Part shown: positions 43,620 through 53,950 of the stretch, in pieces
Position numbering within the stretch: position 1 is the first letter of the stretch
Layout of the letters: every line of letters begins with the position of its first letter
Assembly (NCBI GenBank): GCA_033064195.1
Contig: JARBJD010000148.1
Span: forward strand, 112,270-176,269
Source: Blattamonas nauphoetae
Lineage: Eukaryota > Preaxostyla > Oxymonadida
DNA length: 64,000 nt
Direction: 5' to 3'
The notes under the pieces: generated by a model
What the model was told of the DNA's origin: nothing
The model's database searches: none
What the model saw: the letters and a program-made list of their open reading frames with translations, nothing else
Program-made: the position numbers and the translations under genes

Positions 43620-45067
43620 GTGCCTCCGCAGACAGTGCTGATGAAACATCTCGAGTTCGAGCTCCCTCTCTTCTCGACACACCCTCAGCCGATAATCACA
43701 GTTCAGTCAGCGAGTCTGTCTCTGATTGATTGTGGTGTGACGTCGATCAACTCAACTCAAACAGTAATAGTAGTGTTAGAAAACCGCCCGTGTTCAGAAA
43801 CCCGCAACGGGTGTTGGAAAAGCCGCAACCGGACGATCTTCATCATAATAAAGCTCTTTATCCATTTCTATACACTAATCTCCAATTTTCTCACCTTTTT
43901 GAAAAAATCAATCACAAACAATCGTGAAGTGACTCAATTTAAACTGATCTTTCACGAGACTCTGAGTTGAAGTCAATATCTGTATGAGTCCCGATATTAT
44001 CTCCTCCTCCGAATGTTGCATCTATTAGATTATCTCAGGTATGATTTTAAGAAAGAGACATACTTCATTGTTGACACTTGGTAATTCTCCCTTGAATCGC
44101 TGATCATCTCACTACCAATGGTCGGGTGGAGTTGAAAAACAGGTATATTTGAGAATCGAGACGAGCTTTGTGGTTGAATGACATGAATTGAGTCATGGGC
44201 TTAGAAACACCAATTTTGGTTTGAATCATGACCCATTGATGTCAATGTCGCATTTCACAGATGTGTTTTACCTCTTCATTTTTTCCAGAAAACTTATTCA
44301 TTCCTTCTGTAGAGACCATGAGAAAAACAGAATAATGCATGAATGAAGTGGCGGTTTTATCACGCTGGTTGCGGTTTTCTGACGGTTTGCGGTTTTCTAA
44401 CACCACTATAAGTTCGCTGTTGTCGGTCCACACATCTCTTATGTCGATGACGGAGAGTGTTTGTCTGAGTGTGTCTCGTCTTGTTGCTCAGAACCTGCTC
44501 CTCAACCAACCGCTCGTCTCCATCCCATCCACTACAGAACTCTCACCACTCATGGATTCTCTGTCCACTGGCCATTCGAACATGCTCACACAAACCCTCC
44601 ACTTCTGCCTCCCGCCCTCTCATTCCATCGAATCCTTCATTTTTAACGGTATCTCTCTTCGGTCTGATGCAGCCCTCGATGACCCCGTCGATACTGAAAG
44701 TGTGTTGTTCGCCGATCTGTCTTTGCCGCTGAGCAAGCTGTCGATTCGCAGCTTCTCGTTCTCGTCGGGTTCCACTGTCATCGTTTCTGTTCCCGTTGAG
44801 TGAGGTTGTGCCTCCACACACAGTGCTGATGAAAAACCTCGAATTCGTGCTCCCACTCTTCTCAGCCCATCCACAGTCGATCATTGCCGTCATGTCTGCG
44901 CGTCTATTTCGGATTGACTGTGTTTCGAAGTCGCTCGGCGCAGGACACACTGACTCTTCGCTGTTGCTTTTCCACGCCACTCTTCCGTCAACGGCGGTGA
45001 GTCTCTCGTTGTGTTGCTCAAAACTTGATCCGCTCGCGACCACGCGTCGACATCCGATCCACTGCTG
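43620..45067 (+). pseudogene. Beta-helix surface-protein gene fragments with an internal duplication
   Basis: Two related peptides occur on the plus strand: PPQTVLMKHLEFELPLFSTH (about 43622) and PPHTVLMKNLEFVLPLFSAH (about 44813). Each is followed by a beta-rung-like SAxLxxIDC stretch. The first copy runs to ...INSTQTV where the 641-bp element is inserted; behind it the frame resumes as SSLLSVHTSLMSMTESVCLS and continues through SESVLF-type rungs to a stop at 44803. The second copy stops at about 45067. There is no signal peptide or anchor in frame, so this is a remnant. Confidence 0.5.
43768..44408. mobile_element. 641-bp inverted-repeat element with TAA target duplication
   Basis: The 20-bp terminal inverted repeats are TAGTAGTGTTAGAAAACCGC at 43768-43787 and its complement (one mismatch) at 44389-44408, with further GAAAACCGC-type subrepeats inside each end. 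Flanking TAA occurs at 43765-43767 and 44409-44411. A 3-bp TAA/TNA-type duplication suggests a PIF/Harbinger-like (or Tourist-type) MITE. There is no transposase inside. Deleting the element plus one TAA restores the open frame of the surrounding beta-helix fragment. Confidence 0.75.
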
Positions 45068-45412
45068 AATAGGTTTTTCAAGAGGAGTTGACATGATTTG
45101 AGGGAAAACAAAAAAGTGGGACTTGATGCGTTTTAGTCGTTTTGCTTGATGCGATATTGTCAGTCCCTGCTTCGCTTCCGTGCAACGATCAGTTTTCGTC
45201 ACACACTTCCACCAACAACACATCGCAACGCGGTACTCCATCACACAAACCATCTGCCCAATCTCCGCCGAGACTGGAGTGAAATGCGACAGCGGCTGAA
45301 CGATCACAGAGGGACAGAGGCAAAAAGACGTGCAGGACAACAATTGTCAGAGGTTCCGAATGGACAGGACTTGGTGAGGATGAGTGAAGGGGGTATGACG
45401 AGAGATCTGATA

Positions 45413-45884
45413 GTACCCGGATAAACCCGTTAAGTCGGATAAACCCGTTACCAACATACCCCACTTCACATTGATCCTTTTATTCTGACGACTGATATGT
45501 TCTGTGGAAAAGAAAGTAATCGGTGGAATTCTGAAATGATTTGTCTCCAGTTGAGATGGTTGATCGAGGTCTATGGGTCATTTCAAATCGATGAATGACC
45601 AGCCACGACACCCTGGATGTGATGCTGAGTACAAAGAGGTTGCATCTCAATGTACCATCCCTTGGACGCCTGGGAAGACATTGGCTAAGTTCCGAGCACA
45701 TTTCGACTTACATTTTTCTCATTCCATTTCACAATCATTCTTTCAACAGTCACTCCTATTTTAAAAATAATGAAGAGAGTAATGAACGGGAAGTGGAAGG
45801 ATAATTTTTGTGAAGAGGGGGGACTGCTATGGACATGTGGAATGGTTAACGGGTATATCCGCTCTAACGGGTTTGTCCGGGTAC
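45413..45884. mobile_element. 472-bp MITE with TA target site
   Basis: Ends are GTACCCGGATAAACCCG (45413 on) and CGGGTTTGTCCGGGTAC (ending 45884), complementary except for one base, flanked by TA on both sides (45411-45412, 45885-45886). The motif GGATAAACCCGTTA is repeated just inside the left end. TA flanks suggest a Tc1/mariner-type non-autonomous element. There is no coding capacity. Confidence 0.75.
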
Positions 45885-46041
45885 TATGAAAAGTCAACAA
45901 GACGAGCCATGTCCATTCTGTCTCCACACGATCTGTCCAGACACATTACTTTCTCATCTCGTGAATGAATGTTGTTTTGGATAAGAGGGAGAGAATGAAG
46001 AAGAGTGAAGTGAAAGCGAGTTGACGAGAGAAGGGCTCGGA

Positions 46042-48086
46042 TTAGGACATCACCACTTCCAATCTCCCTCCAACCATTGACGCTTCTTTCAACACTTCTG
46101 ATGACACAATCTCAACTGAATTCCCTGTGAAGTACGGAAGGACAACGAATCGGAAGGGAACAGGAATGTTTGAGAAGAAGGCTGGCTGAGTCTCACCATC
46201 TTGCGACAGTTTCAATGTTCGCTTTCCTTCTCGTCCATCTGCCTCCAGCACCACTCGCTGTCCTACAGCTCCGACCTTGCATGCTGTTCCTTTGTGTGAT
46301 GTTTGGCCGTTCTGTCTTGAATAGTGAAAACTCGAATGGCAAGCCCATCCAGCTCCTCCTTTCATATCCATGAACCATGTGGGACCAGTCTTTGCTTTTT
46401 CTGTCAGATCCGCCGAGATTAACCCTAAATCAAACTCAGAACCGATGGCTCGAATGATGAAAGTGATTCGGACGACAACAGCTCCAAATGAATGCGAGAG
46501 AATATGATAATTACCTCCTTCAGTTGTTTTGATGACATTTCTAGCGACAGTGAACTTGTCACGCGCGAACACTTCGATTGTTACAGCTCCTTCCTTCACA
46601 TTCCTTCGTCGTTCTTCTTCTTCCTTTCTCTTCCTTTCGGCTTCTCTCTTCTTCTCTTCTCGTCTCTGGCGTCCTTCCTCAATCAACTCCTCGTTCATCC
46701 TCTTCATCTCTTCCATCTCTCTCATCTTCCTCGAGAACTCTCTCTGTCTTTCCTCTTCTGCCTTCTTCACTGCCATCTCTCTTTCCTTCTCTCGCATTTC
46801 CATCTCTCTTTTCTCTTTCTCTCGTTCTTTCCGATCCTTGTCTCTTTCTACTTCAATCTTTCTCATTTTCTCCTCCATCTCCCTTCTCTCCTTCTCTCGT
46901 TCCGTTTCCATCTCCCTTCGAACAGCTGCGAAGTCAATCCCAATCTCTCCAATCTCCTTTTTCGATGATTGGATCGACGATTGGAAATGACGGACAAGCA
47001 TCCCTCCAACTTCCTTCTGCACTTCTTTTGTTTTCTTGTCGGGATTTCGTTGTCCTCCAACATTCTTCTTCACAACCAGAACTGCTGTCTCGATTCGGGC
47101 AAGTGCGAACTCACAACGACGAGTGAGTGAGAACAGATCCGCTTCGGTCGAAGTGTCTTGGTCAGTTGGCTTCGAATTCTTAGTTTCAATCACTTCGTTC
47201 AATCCACAACACAATCGGTCCAAAACAAGAAGTGTTGGGAGAACATCCAATTCGCTTGATTCGCTTTCAATTCGAGTGCAAAGTCTCTCAAAAATTCCGG
47301 AACTCAACACTCCCTCTGCCTCCACCAATGAAAGGTTTCCTCCGCACAGAAGACTCCAAATACAAATCAAAACAGAACAGAAGAAAAGAGAATGAGAGAG
47401 GAGAGAAGATCAGACCCAAGCGAGTGTGTGGCTGGTGTCGACAACGAACTGTCGGAATGCTGATCAATCAAACAACAACGAGAACAACATCATAAAGATG
47501 AAAAAGAGGAAGAAGGAGAAATAAGGTGAGGGTAAAGGAGAAATGAAAAAGATGAAATAAGAGAGGAATAAACGGATGAGAGGGCAAGAAGGGAAGGAAT
47601 CAAGTCACTTCGAAGTCTTGGTCGTTCTTCTGACACTGATGCCACCATCACTCCAATCACACTCGACAGAAGAGCCTGAAAGGAAACATCGAAGAAAGAA
47701 TGAGAAATTTCATCATATGGAGAATTCGAGGGACAGACAGAATGAGTGGTTGGACAGTTCGAAGACAGTCGTTCTGAAAAGCTCTCCAACAAGCCACTCC
47801 GAATCCCAATCTCACTTCGCTCATTCATTTTTGACGATTCTGAATCATCACAAGAAGGAGAAATAAACAATCCAAATCAGAGGAATGTGTTCACAATGAA
47901 TCCGATAATCATGAGAGAATCATGGGACAGACCTGATGTGAGAATAGTGATGACAGAATGAGCGATCTTGAATTGGACCGTTTCATCGCCAGTCTTGAAC
48001 TCACTTTCACATCTCTTGAATTCCTCCATCTGAACGACAAGATATGCAAGATGATTCGTGACGATTGAATAGAGACAGAAAATCAT
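46042..48086 (-). CDS. Helical-repeat/coiled-coil protein with SPRY/B30.2-like C-terminus
   Basis: Coding-like exons from the 5' side: about 48086-47870 (EEFKRCESEFKTGDETVQFK), 47870-47560 (RSGLLESFSERLSSNC, QALLSSVIGVMVASVSEERP), a short exon ending ~47416, then 47353-46042. The last exon reads SLVEAEGVLSSGIFERLC, then a >130-residue coiled coil (KREMEMREKEREMAVKKAEE) and a SPRY-like domain (FGAVVVRITFIIRAIGSEFD, MKGGAGWACHSSFHYSRQNG, VVLEADGREGKRTLKLSQDG, NIPVPFRFV) to TAG. The introns are short and CT-rich; exact joins in the 5' half are not all resolved. It is the most complete copy in the window of the family also seen at 27511-29092 and 31443-32231. Confidence 0.68.
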
Positions 48087-48252
48087 TGAAACGACAGGAA
48101 AATGAACCGAAATGAAGGTCGCGCAAATTGCGCGTGGGATAATTCAAAGGTGACAGTGAAGATTCAAACCAGTCCATCCAAAGGGCGACCAGTTGTGGGT
48201 GTGTTTATCAGAGATGATTGTGTCTGATCAGTGAACATTGAATGAGTGAAAA

Positions 48253-48473
48253 TTGATCCAAACCCTTAACAAATATATGAATCTCATCAGTATGATTGAA
48301 GTGCAGAAGTTAATGGAGGAAGAGATGAGACGAAAAAGAGAAGAGAACGAACGAAGAGAGCGAGAAGAGAAGGAACGAAGACACCGAGAACAAGTGGAGC
48401 TCCAGAAACCCCAAAGAGGAGAAGAAACATTTGAACGAGATGAGAAGGAGAGAATTAAACAAGAAAGGCAACG
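48253..48473 (+). pseudogene. Arg/Glu-rich zinc-finger-family fragment (left part)
   Basis: The open frame encodes EVQKLMEEEMRRKREENERR and EERRHREQ-like charged helix ending KERIKQERQR, matching the charged segment behind the zinc finger of the copies at 42656 and 57070. No finger is present upstream. The frame breaks at CAACG|GTAAATGG, where the repetitive block begins. The likely continuation lies at 53746, beyond it. Confidence 0.55.
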
Positions 48474-48477
48474 GTAA

Positions 48478-48977
48478 ATGGCAACCTAACGGTCAAACTC
48501 AAATTCACTTAAAAAGTCATTTATAAGAATTCACTTATTAATATATTGATGTTTCTACACTTTTTAGAGTGAGCAAACGCCTTGATCGGAGACAAGATCC
48601 AGTTTTGTAAACCAAGGGTTGATCAACCTTCTTGACCGAACGAGGTACCTTTTCGTATGTACACTTCACAAAGATCCTTTTTTCTACGTTTCTTTTGATA
48701 ATTGAGATGATCTTCCTCGATCTTCCACGATAGAGCTATATTAGACGCTTATTTCAAGTCTACCACTCTTCAAACAGAATATAATTCATAATCCGATCCT
48801 TAATCGCTTTTCTTCCTTGTTGGGATTCGATCAACCCTTTCTCTAAATGTAGAGAGATCCCCGTCGATAGAGGCGTTTGCTCACTCTAAAAAGTTTGGAA
48901 GTGTCAATAGCATAATTAGTGAAATGTAATAAACGACAATTTATTAAGATTTGAGTTTGACCGTTAAGTTGCCAGTT
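48478..48977. mobile_element. ~500-bp inverted-repeat element with a nested MITE
   Basis: TGGCAACCTAACGGTCAAAC (48479 on) is matched by the complementary GTTTGACCGTTAAGTTGCCA ending about 48976, giving ~30-bp terminal repeats. Nested inside is a second element, 48559-48894, with perfect 24-bp terminal inverted repeats (ACTTTTTAGAGTGAGCAAAC...). Neither has coding capacity. Confidence 0.65.
48559..48894. mobile_element. 336-bp MITE with 24-bp perfect inverted repeats
   Basis: The left repeat 48559-48582 and right repeat 48871-48894 are exact reverse complements over 24 bp (core TTTAGAGTGAGCAAACGCCT). No clear target duplication is seen. It sits inside the inverted-repeat element at 48478-48977. 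Confidence 0.75.
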
Positions 48978-48978
48978 T

Positions 48979-49395
48979 TTAACAACAAACCGGGGACATC
49001 AACATACGAGAGAGTGCCATGCATTTAATAAGGGCTGGCCTAAACCAAGAAGACCAAACACAAATAAAGTTTTATCTGTTCCCAAAAATCCCATCAAAGG
49101 AACGTAATGTTCACAATGACGGTTCTGCCCATATAGGGCTGTTGATGTCAAAAAACAAAAGGTATTCCTGATTGGATCTTACCCAGAAATCCCTACCAGG
49201 GAACAAAAACTGGGGGAACAGGGCCGAAAACGACCCATCAGGTGATACAAAGGCTCACCCGTGTGGGTTGACCACAATCAGGACCACTGACACGAGTTTG
49301 AGTAGGTGTGTGTCAGGACTCTATGTTGATGTCCCCGGTTTGTTGTTAAAGGACTTCGATAAATCTCAGTCCACAACCAAACCGGGTCCCTCAAC
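48979..49395. repeat. Inverted/direct repeat cluster with the CAACATACGAG motif
   Basis: TTAACAACAAACCGGGGACA (48987 on) is repeated in reverse complement at about 49323-49347. A variant (ACCAAACCGGGTCCCTCAAC) follows at about 49376 and recurs reversed at about 53690-53715. All end in CAACATACGAG. These look like ends of one transposon family in several orientations. Confidence 0.55.
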
Positions 49396-49542
49396 ATACG
49401 AGTATTGAAAGGATACCAAAGGGAGAGGTGAAACTGAGAAGAAGGAATGAGAATAAAGAAAGTATATCTTTTAGTACCAGAGTTAGGCCGTGACCTCAAG
49501 TGAGCTGACACCGCCTGGATGAAAGCTCGTGATCTATAGAGA

Positions 49543-50511
49543 ATGAAAATCGGAGGGAAGCTGGGCTCTTTCTTGACAGTGACTAGGAAGCATCTTGATC
49601 ACTCTCTGCCCATCTCCCACATCACTGCCTCTTCGTCCCAGCTCCCCTCAACGCTGATCCCAACGGGATCAGTCACTAATCCTCTCCTCCCATCCTCGCA
49701 TTCCATATCGAGGTGGGGAGACCTTCCTCTCAACCCATGCTCGTGTTTCACATCGAGGTGGGGAGAACTTCATCTCAACCCATGCTCGTGTTTCACATCG
49801 AGGTGGGGAGAACTTCATCTCAACCCATCATTGCTTTCTCAGTCGGGATGGGGAGATCATCATCTCTACCCATCATTGCTTTCTCAGTCGGGATGGGGAG
49901 ATCATCATCTCTACCCATCATTGCTTTCTCAGTCGGGATGGGGAGATCATCATCTCTACCCATCATTGCTTTCTCAGTCGGGATGGGGAGATCATCATCT
50001 CTATCCATCACTGCTTTCTCAGTCGGGATGGGGAGATCATCATCTCTACCCATCATTGCTTTCTCAGTCGGGATGGGGAGATCATCATCTCTACCCATCA
50101 TTGCTTTCTCAGTCGGGATGGGGAGATCATCATCTCTATCCATCACTGCTTTCTCAGTCGAGATGGGGAGATCATCATCTCTACCCATCATTGCTTTCTC
50201 AGTCGAGATGGGGAGATCATCATCTCTACCCATCATTGCTTTCTCAGTCGAGATGGGGAGATCATCATCTCAACCCATCATTGCTTTCTCATTCTTCCAT
50301 CTCTCCAACACACCCCTCTCTCCCGCTCGTGAAGAAAATCACACCTTGGTTGCCTCTCCCCCTCGCTCAAGAGGTTTCGTCTCCATCTACCTTCCACACA
50401 GAGCCTCCTTCCTTCCTTCACTTCTCCCACTCGACGCAATCCGTGTGCACATTCGATTGCGGGATGTGCGATATCAGTCTCCAGACTGGTCTCCTCCACT
50501 TACCCAAATGA
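49543..50511 (+). other. Open frame spanning a 45-bp minisatellite, coding status doubtful
   Basis: A 322-codon frame from 49543 contains 13 or so copies of a 15-residue unit (SQSGWGDHHLYPSLL). Other frames and the opposite strand are also open through the array because the unit is a multiple of three and stop-free, so the openness is not evidence of coding. No signal peptide or family is recognised. Confidence 0.3.
49705..50285. repeat. 45-bp tandem repeat (minisatellite), about 13 copies
   Basis: The unit begins TCGGGATGGGGAGATCATCA and ends CATTGCTTTCTCAG, repeating every 45 bp (for example 49843, 49888, 49933). The first three copies are more diverged (ACATCGAGGTGGGGAG). Copies differ by a few substitutions shared in blocks (CTATCCATCAC versus CTACCCATCAT), indicating expansion by multi-unit duplication. 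Confidence 0.9.
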
Positions 50512-50519
50512 TGATAATA

Positions 50520-53500
50520 TGACACTCCGCATGATCTCATCGAATGATATTGCCTCAGGTGATGCGCAGTGCGACCCATTAAGGATTATCCTTGTGTCGG
50601 ATCTGTTTGACTTCTCGCTCAGGAACAGACGGACAGCAGCGTCAAGTTGTGTGACGTTGGGCATTTGGAGGTACATCCTTCCTTTGTCATCACCGAAGAG
50701 TCATGACTTGCCAATCCTGTACGGCCAAGAGGAGCAGCATGAATCGGTTTAGAAAACTTGTGTTGCCTGAACCCATCTGGATTTCAGCTATTTTCGAGAG
50801 AACAGTTTCCATGTCGTGATAGGTTGAATCTCATGTCTAAACGACAATGAGAGAGTTGAGAGATGGTTTGGTAGCAGCAATGGCACGAAGTTGCCAATGT
50901 GAACTGTTTGATTGGATTCTATGCATTGGTCGTCTCCTTGTGGCTCTTTCTTCTTCGCATTCCCTCTAGACTTTTGTCTCGTCTTATGGTCCCGTTCACT
51001 CATCATAGGAATCAACAAGCCGTGATTTTCCAAGTGTTCCGACCATCATAGCATTCCTAGTTCTTTCAGATGTGATTTCGTTCTGCTGACATCGATTCGA
51101 CTCATTCTCTCTCTTCCGAAGCCCTTCCCTTCCACCAATTTTTTCCAACCTTTACTTTCATTCGCAGTCTTCGTGAAGCCAACTTGCACTGCTTCCCGAG
51201 ATCAACCAGTCCCATCGTGAAGAATCCGTCTTCCGCAAGAGTCCCCTCGAGTGACCTTTTCGAGTGTCAGACCTTTAGAGGCATTGCTTCCGATGTCAGG
51301 TGCCATCTGCTATCCACAAACAAGTTTACGATCTTTCCCTGCCGGAAGGGTTTGGTGAAGGACATGACTCCTTTCGTAAGGTAAATTAATGTGTTTGTGA
51401 TTCATCCTCTGTCCAAAGCAGGATGACCAACATTGTTCAGTCTTTGTCCGAGGCTGGAGTCTGCGGTGATGGAGAGTTTCATGAGTTCAACAGACCCGAC
51501 GCTGGAGGTCTTCCATCCATCACGCTGAACATGTTTTATCTTCAGCTGCTCACTCCTTCGCTTGCTCTACGCTCCGAATAGCCAGAAAGGTCCAGTTCGT
51601 CGAGGAACTGGGAACTTTAACCTGTGAACCTTTTCGACGAACGTACGGCACTTGATGATTCACTCGTCCCAAAACAAGGAGCCGAGAACCCGTCGATGTA
51701 AACACGGTGGAAGAGGCGCTTCCCTAGCAAGAATTGTTGAGTAGGAGTGAGATAATGTGCTGTTGAAAGTGTTGCTTCCGCTTCGGATTCTCTTCTCCTA
51801 GAATCATTCCAAGAAGAACCATTTCTGTTGTGCTTCCATCATTCCGAAATGAATTGCGAGAGACGATGCTCGGAGAATATATGTCGCTTGTTGGAGAATC
51901 TAATTTTTTCTTGACGACACAACTGTTGCTTCTGACGTAAATATCTTCGGTCGGTCCACAAACTGATCATAAACCAGGCGAGGCAAAATCGACACTTCCA
52001 GCAAGAAGCCCCGTTCCCTTCACAGCTTGATTCGGAGTTGCAGTCGCTGCTGCTGCCCCTCCACTGAACGACACACTTAATTCCACAGTTGGAGTGAACT
52101 CGAGGAGAGGAAGGAGATCACGATCATCGACGTATTGGTTGTCATGGGTATTGAGACTGGCCGAAGTTGGGTTGCTAACTTTAACGTGAAAGAGATGTCA
52201 GTTGTGATCCAGCATGCGAATGAGAGACTTCATCCGTCTGAGGATGGTTTGTTGAAGTTTGATCCCGTATCCTGTTTTGGAAGTGGAGCTGATCGACTTC
52301 GACGGATTGATCCGCTTTGTCCTCGTGGTTGAGAAGGATCCTCTCCTCTCGTCTAATTACAGCCCAAAAGGGAGATTCAGAGATTACGATTGGGAGGTTC
52401 ATGTCTGATTGATACGTGTTGGCCTCTGCTTCTGCCGCACTGTTCCCTTCAGAGCAGGTGGATCTGTGGAAGAAGAATCTCGTGACTGTGAGAGAGATTT
52501 CACTGCGGAACACTCGAGTTGCCCTCCAATTCCGTACAAACTCGTTGCCCCAATGAGATGTTAATGAAAGTGTCGGTTTGGTGGAGGCATGAAGAGAAGG
52601 ACGTGTTCCAGTTCATCACAATCCATCTTCCCTTCGACGATAACATCCCTGCCCCGCTGTGTTGGCCGCCGCACTCTGAAATAACAACCGGACGTTGATT
52701 CACTTTCCTTTCAGAGATATGTATTCTTGACCTCACAACTGTTTCAGAAGAGGTGTATTTCGTCAGTAGTACTAAAACAGTGTTGTTTCCAATTGGTAGG
52801 CCTGTGAACGGTGAGATTTGGAGATTTAAGCCTCATTCGACCAAACGAAGAGGATGTGCCAGTGTAACTCAAGGATGCCCTTGAATCGAACTATGAAGCG
52901 ATCCGTTATCATTGATCGGGCAATGACAACACCAGACCGTGGTCTTGTGGGTTCGATGGGCGATCCTGTTTTAGGAGACAATAATACCATGCTGCTGCAG
53001 TTAAAGTTGGAATCACCACGGGATGGGTGATTTCCACGATCCGATACGCCTCAGGGACTGATCGACGCGAGTACTAGTAGAAATCCGAAGTCCCGAAAAC
53101 GATGCTCTCCATCTTGTGGCACTGGTCGAAAAATCCTTCTGCCGCCTGAGTGACACTATATTTATCCTTTCCAAATAGCATCTACTGTGTGAGATTGGTC
53201 GGAAACGGGGTAGTATTCCCTCCTGTGTGGATTGGATTCTTGTCGCCACCTAGACGTTGGAACCAAAGAATATATCAAAATCGCTCATCATATTCTGTGG
53301 AAAACTGATTTGAACATTTTACTTGCGTCTCGGAGGAGCTGTTGCCTTCTTTGATATGAAAAAGAAGTCGAGATGTCCGATCTTTGTCTTGTTTGAGGGC
53401 TATTTCAAGTAAGTTTCCCAATGTTTGAACGGGGGAAACCGTTAATGAGGTAATCATCAGTACTTAGAGCATTCATTAACGTTAAATACATTCTCGATGG

Positions 53501-53645
53501 AGCTGAAACGGACATGAATGTTTTGAATGCAATTAACTGAATCGTTGTCAAATAAGCTTGAAACAGTTGACTCTGTAGCGTCGTGATGTTTCACTTCATA
53601 AAGGAGCGGCGATATGGACCAGGAGGCGTTTGAACGTTTGTGTTT
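50520..53645. other. Degenerate sequence without an intact gene
   Basis: Only short frames. Minus-strand stretches such as VVISECGGQHSGAGMLSSKG (about 52680) and NLPIVISESPFWAVIRREER (about 52370) hint at a decayed beta-helix-type surface-protein gene, but stops and frame changes are frequent and I cannot assemble a protein. Confidence 0.4.
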
Positions 53646-53745
53646 GTCGAATTTGATTTAGGCCAGCCCTTATTAAATGCATGGCACTCTCTCGTATGTT
53701 GAGGGACCCGGTTTGGTTGTGGACTGAGATTTATCGAAGTCCACC

Positions 53746-53950
53746 AAGGCAACGCTTGAACGAGAGAGCGAAGGGAAGAAAAAAGCGGAGAATGACAAAA
53801 GAGAGCGAGAAGAGAATCAACGAAGAGAACGACAGAAAGAAGAAGAGCAGAGACGGACACAAGAGAATGAATGTGAATCATCATTTTTCGACTGATGAGT
53901 TCTTGCCGAATCACACCACCCAACTGTGGAGGTGTGGAAGCTCATCATGA
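53746..53950 (+). pseudogene. Arg/Glu-rich zinc-finger-family fragment (right part)
   Basis: After the repeated AAGGCAACG the plus strand again reads charged helix. One frame gives ERESEGKKKAENDKREREEN and RRERQKEEEQRRTQENE, typical of the family; it is one base out of phase with the left fragment at 48253-48473. Stops follow soon after (TGATGA near 53898). It is presumably the separated 3' piece of that copy. Confidence 0.45.

Larger units (their letters stand above)
43082..45157. repeat. Inverted-repeat pair bounding 2.08 kb (candidate composite element)
   Basis: A ~38-bp sequence at 43082-43119 (begins ATATCGCATCAAGCAAAA) recurs as its reverse complement at 45120-45157 with few mismatches. 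Between them lie beta-helix gene fragments and the 641-bp element at 43768-44408. The pair could be the ends of a transposable element that carried or captured these fragments. I could not define a target duplication. Confidence 0.5.
48474..53745. mobile_element. Composite repetitive block flanked by a 9-bp direct repeat
   Basis: AAGGCAACG stands on both sides (48465-48473 and 53746-53754), exactly where an Arg/Glu-rich coding fragment breaks off and resumes. A 9-bp duplication would suit a Mutator-like insertion. The block contains several nested repeats, including inverted copies of a sequence with CAACATACGAGAGAGTGCCA at about 49003 and (reverse) 53660-53700. Its outermost ends are not complementary to each other, so it is either eroded or built by several insertions. 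Confidence 0.45.

Noticed and set aside
49820-50236. 138-codon minus-strand frame MMGRDDDLPISTEKA repeats
   Set aside because: Shadow of the 45-bp minisatellite, whose unit length is a multiple of three.
49705-50285. CRISPR array
   Set aside because: Units are contiguous with no unique spacers, and the host is eukaryotic; it is a minisatellite.
48465-53754. A single intact Mutator-like transposon
   Set aside because: The 9-bp flanking repeat fits, but no transposase motif or matching outer inverted repeats were found, so only a composite block is claimed.
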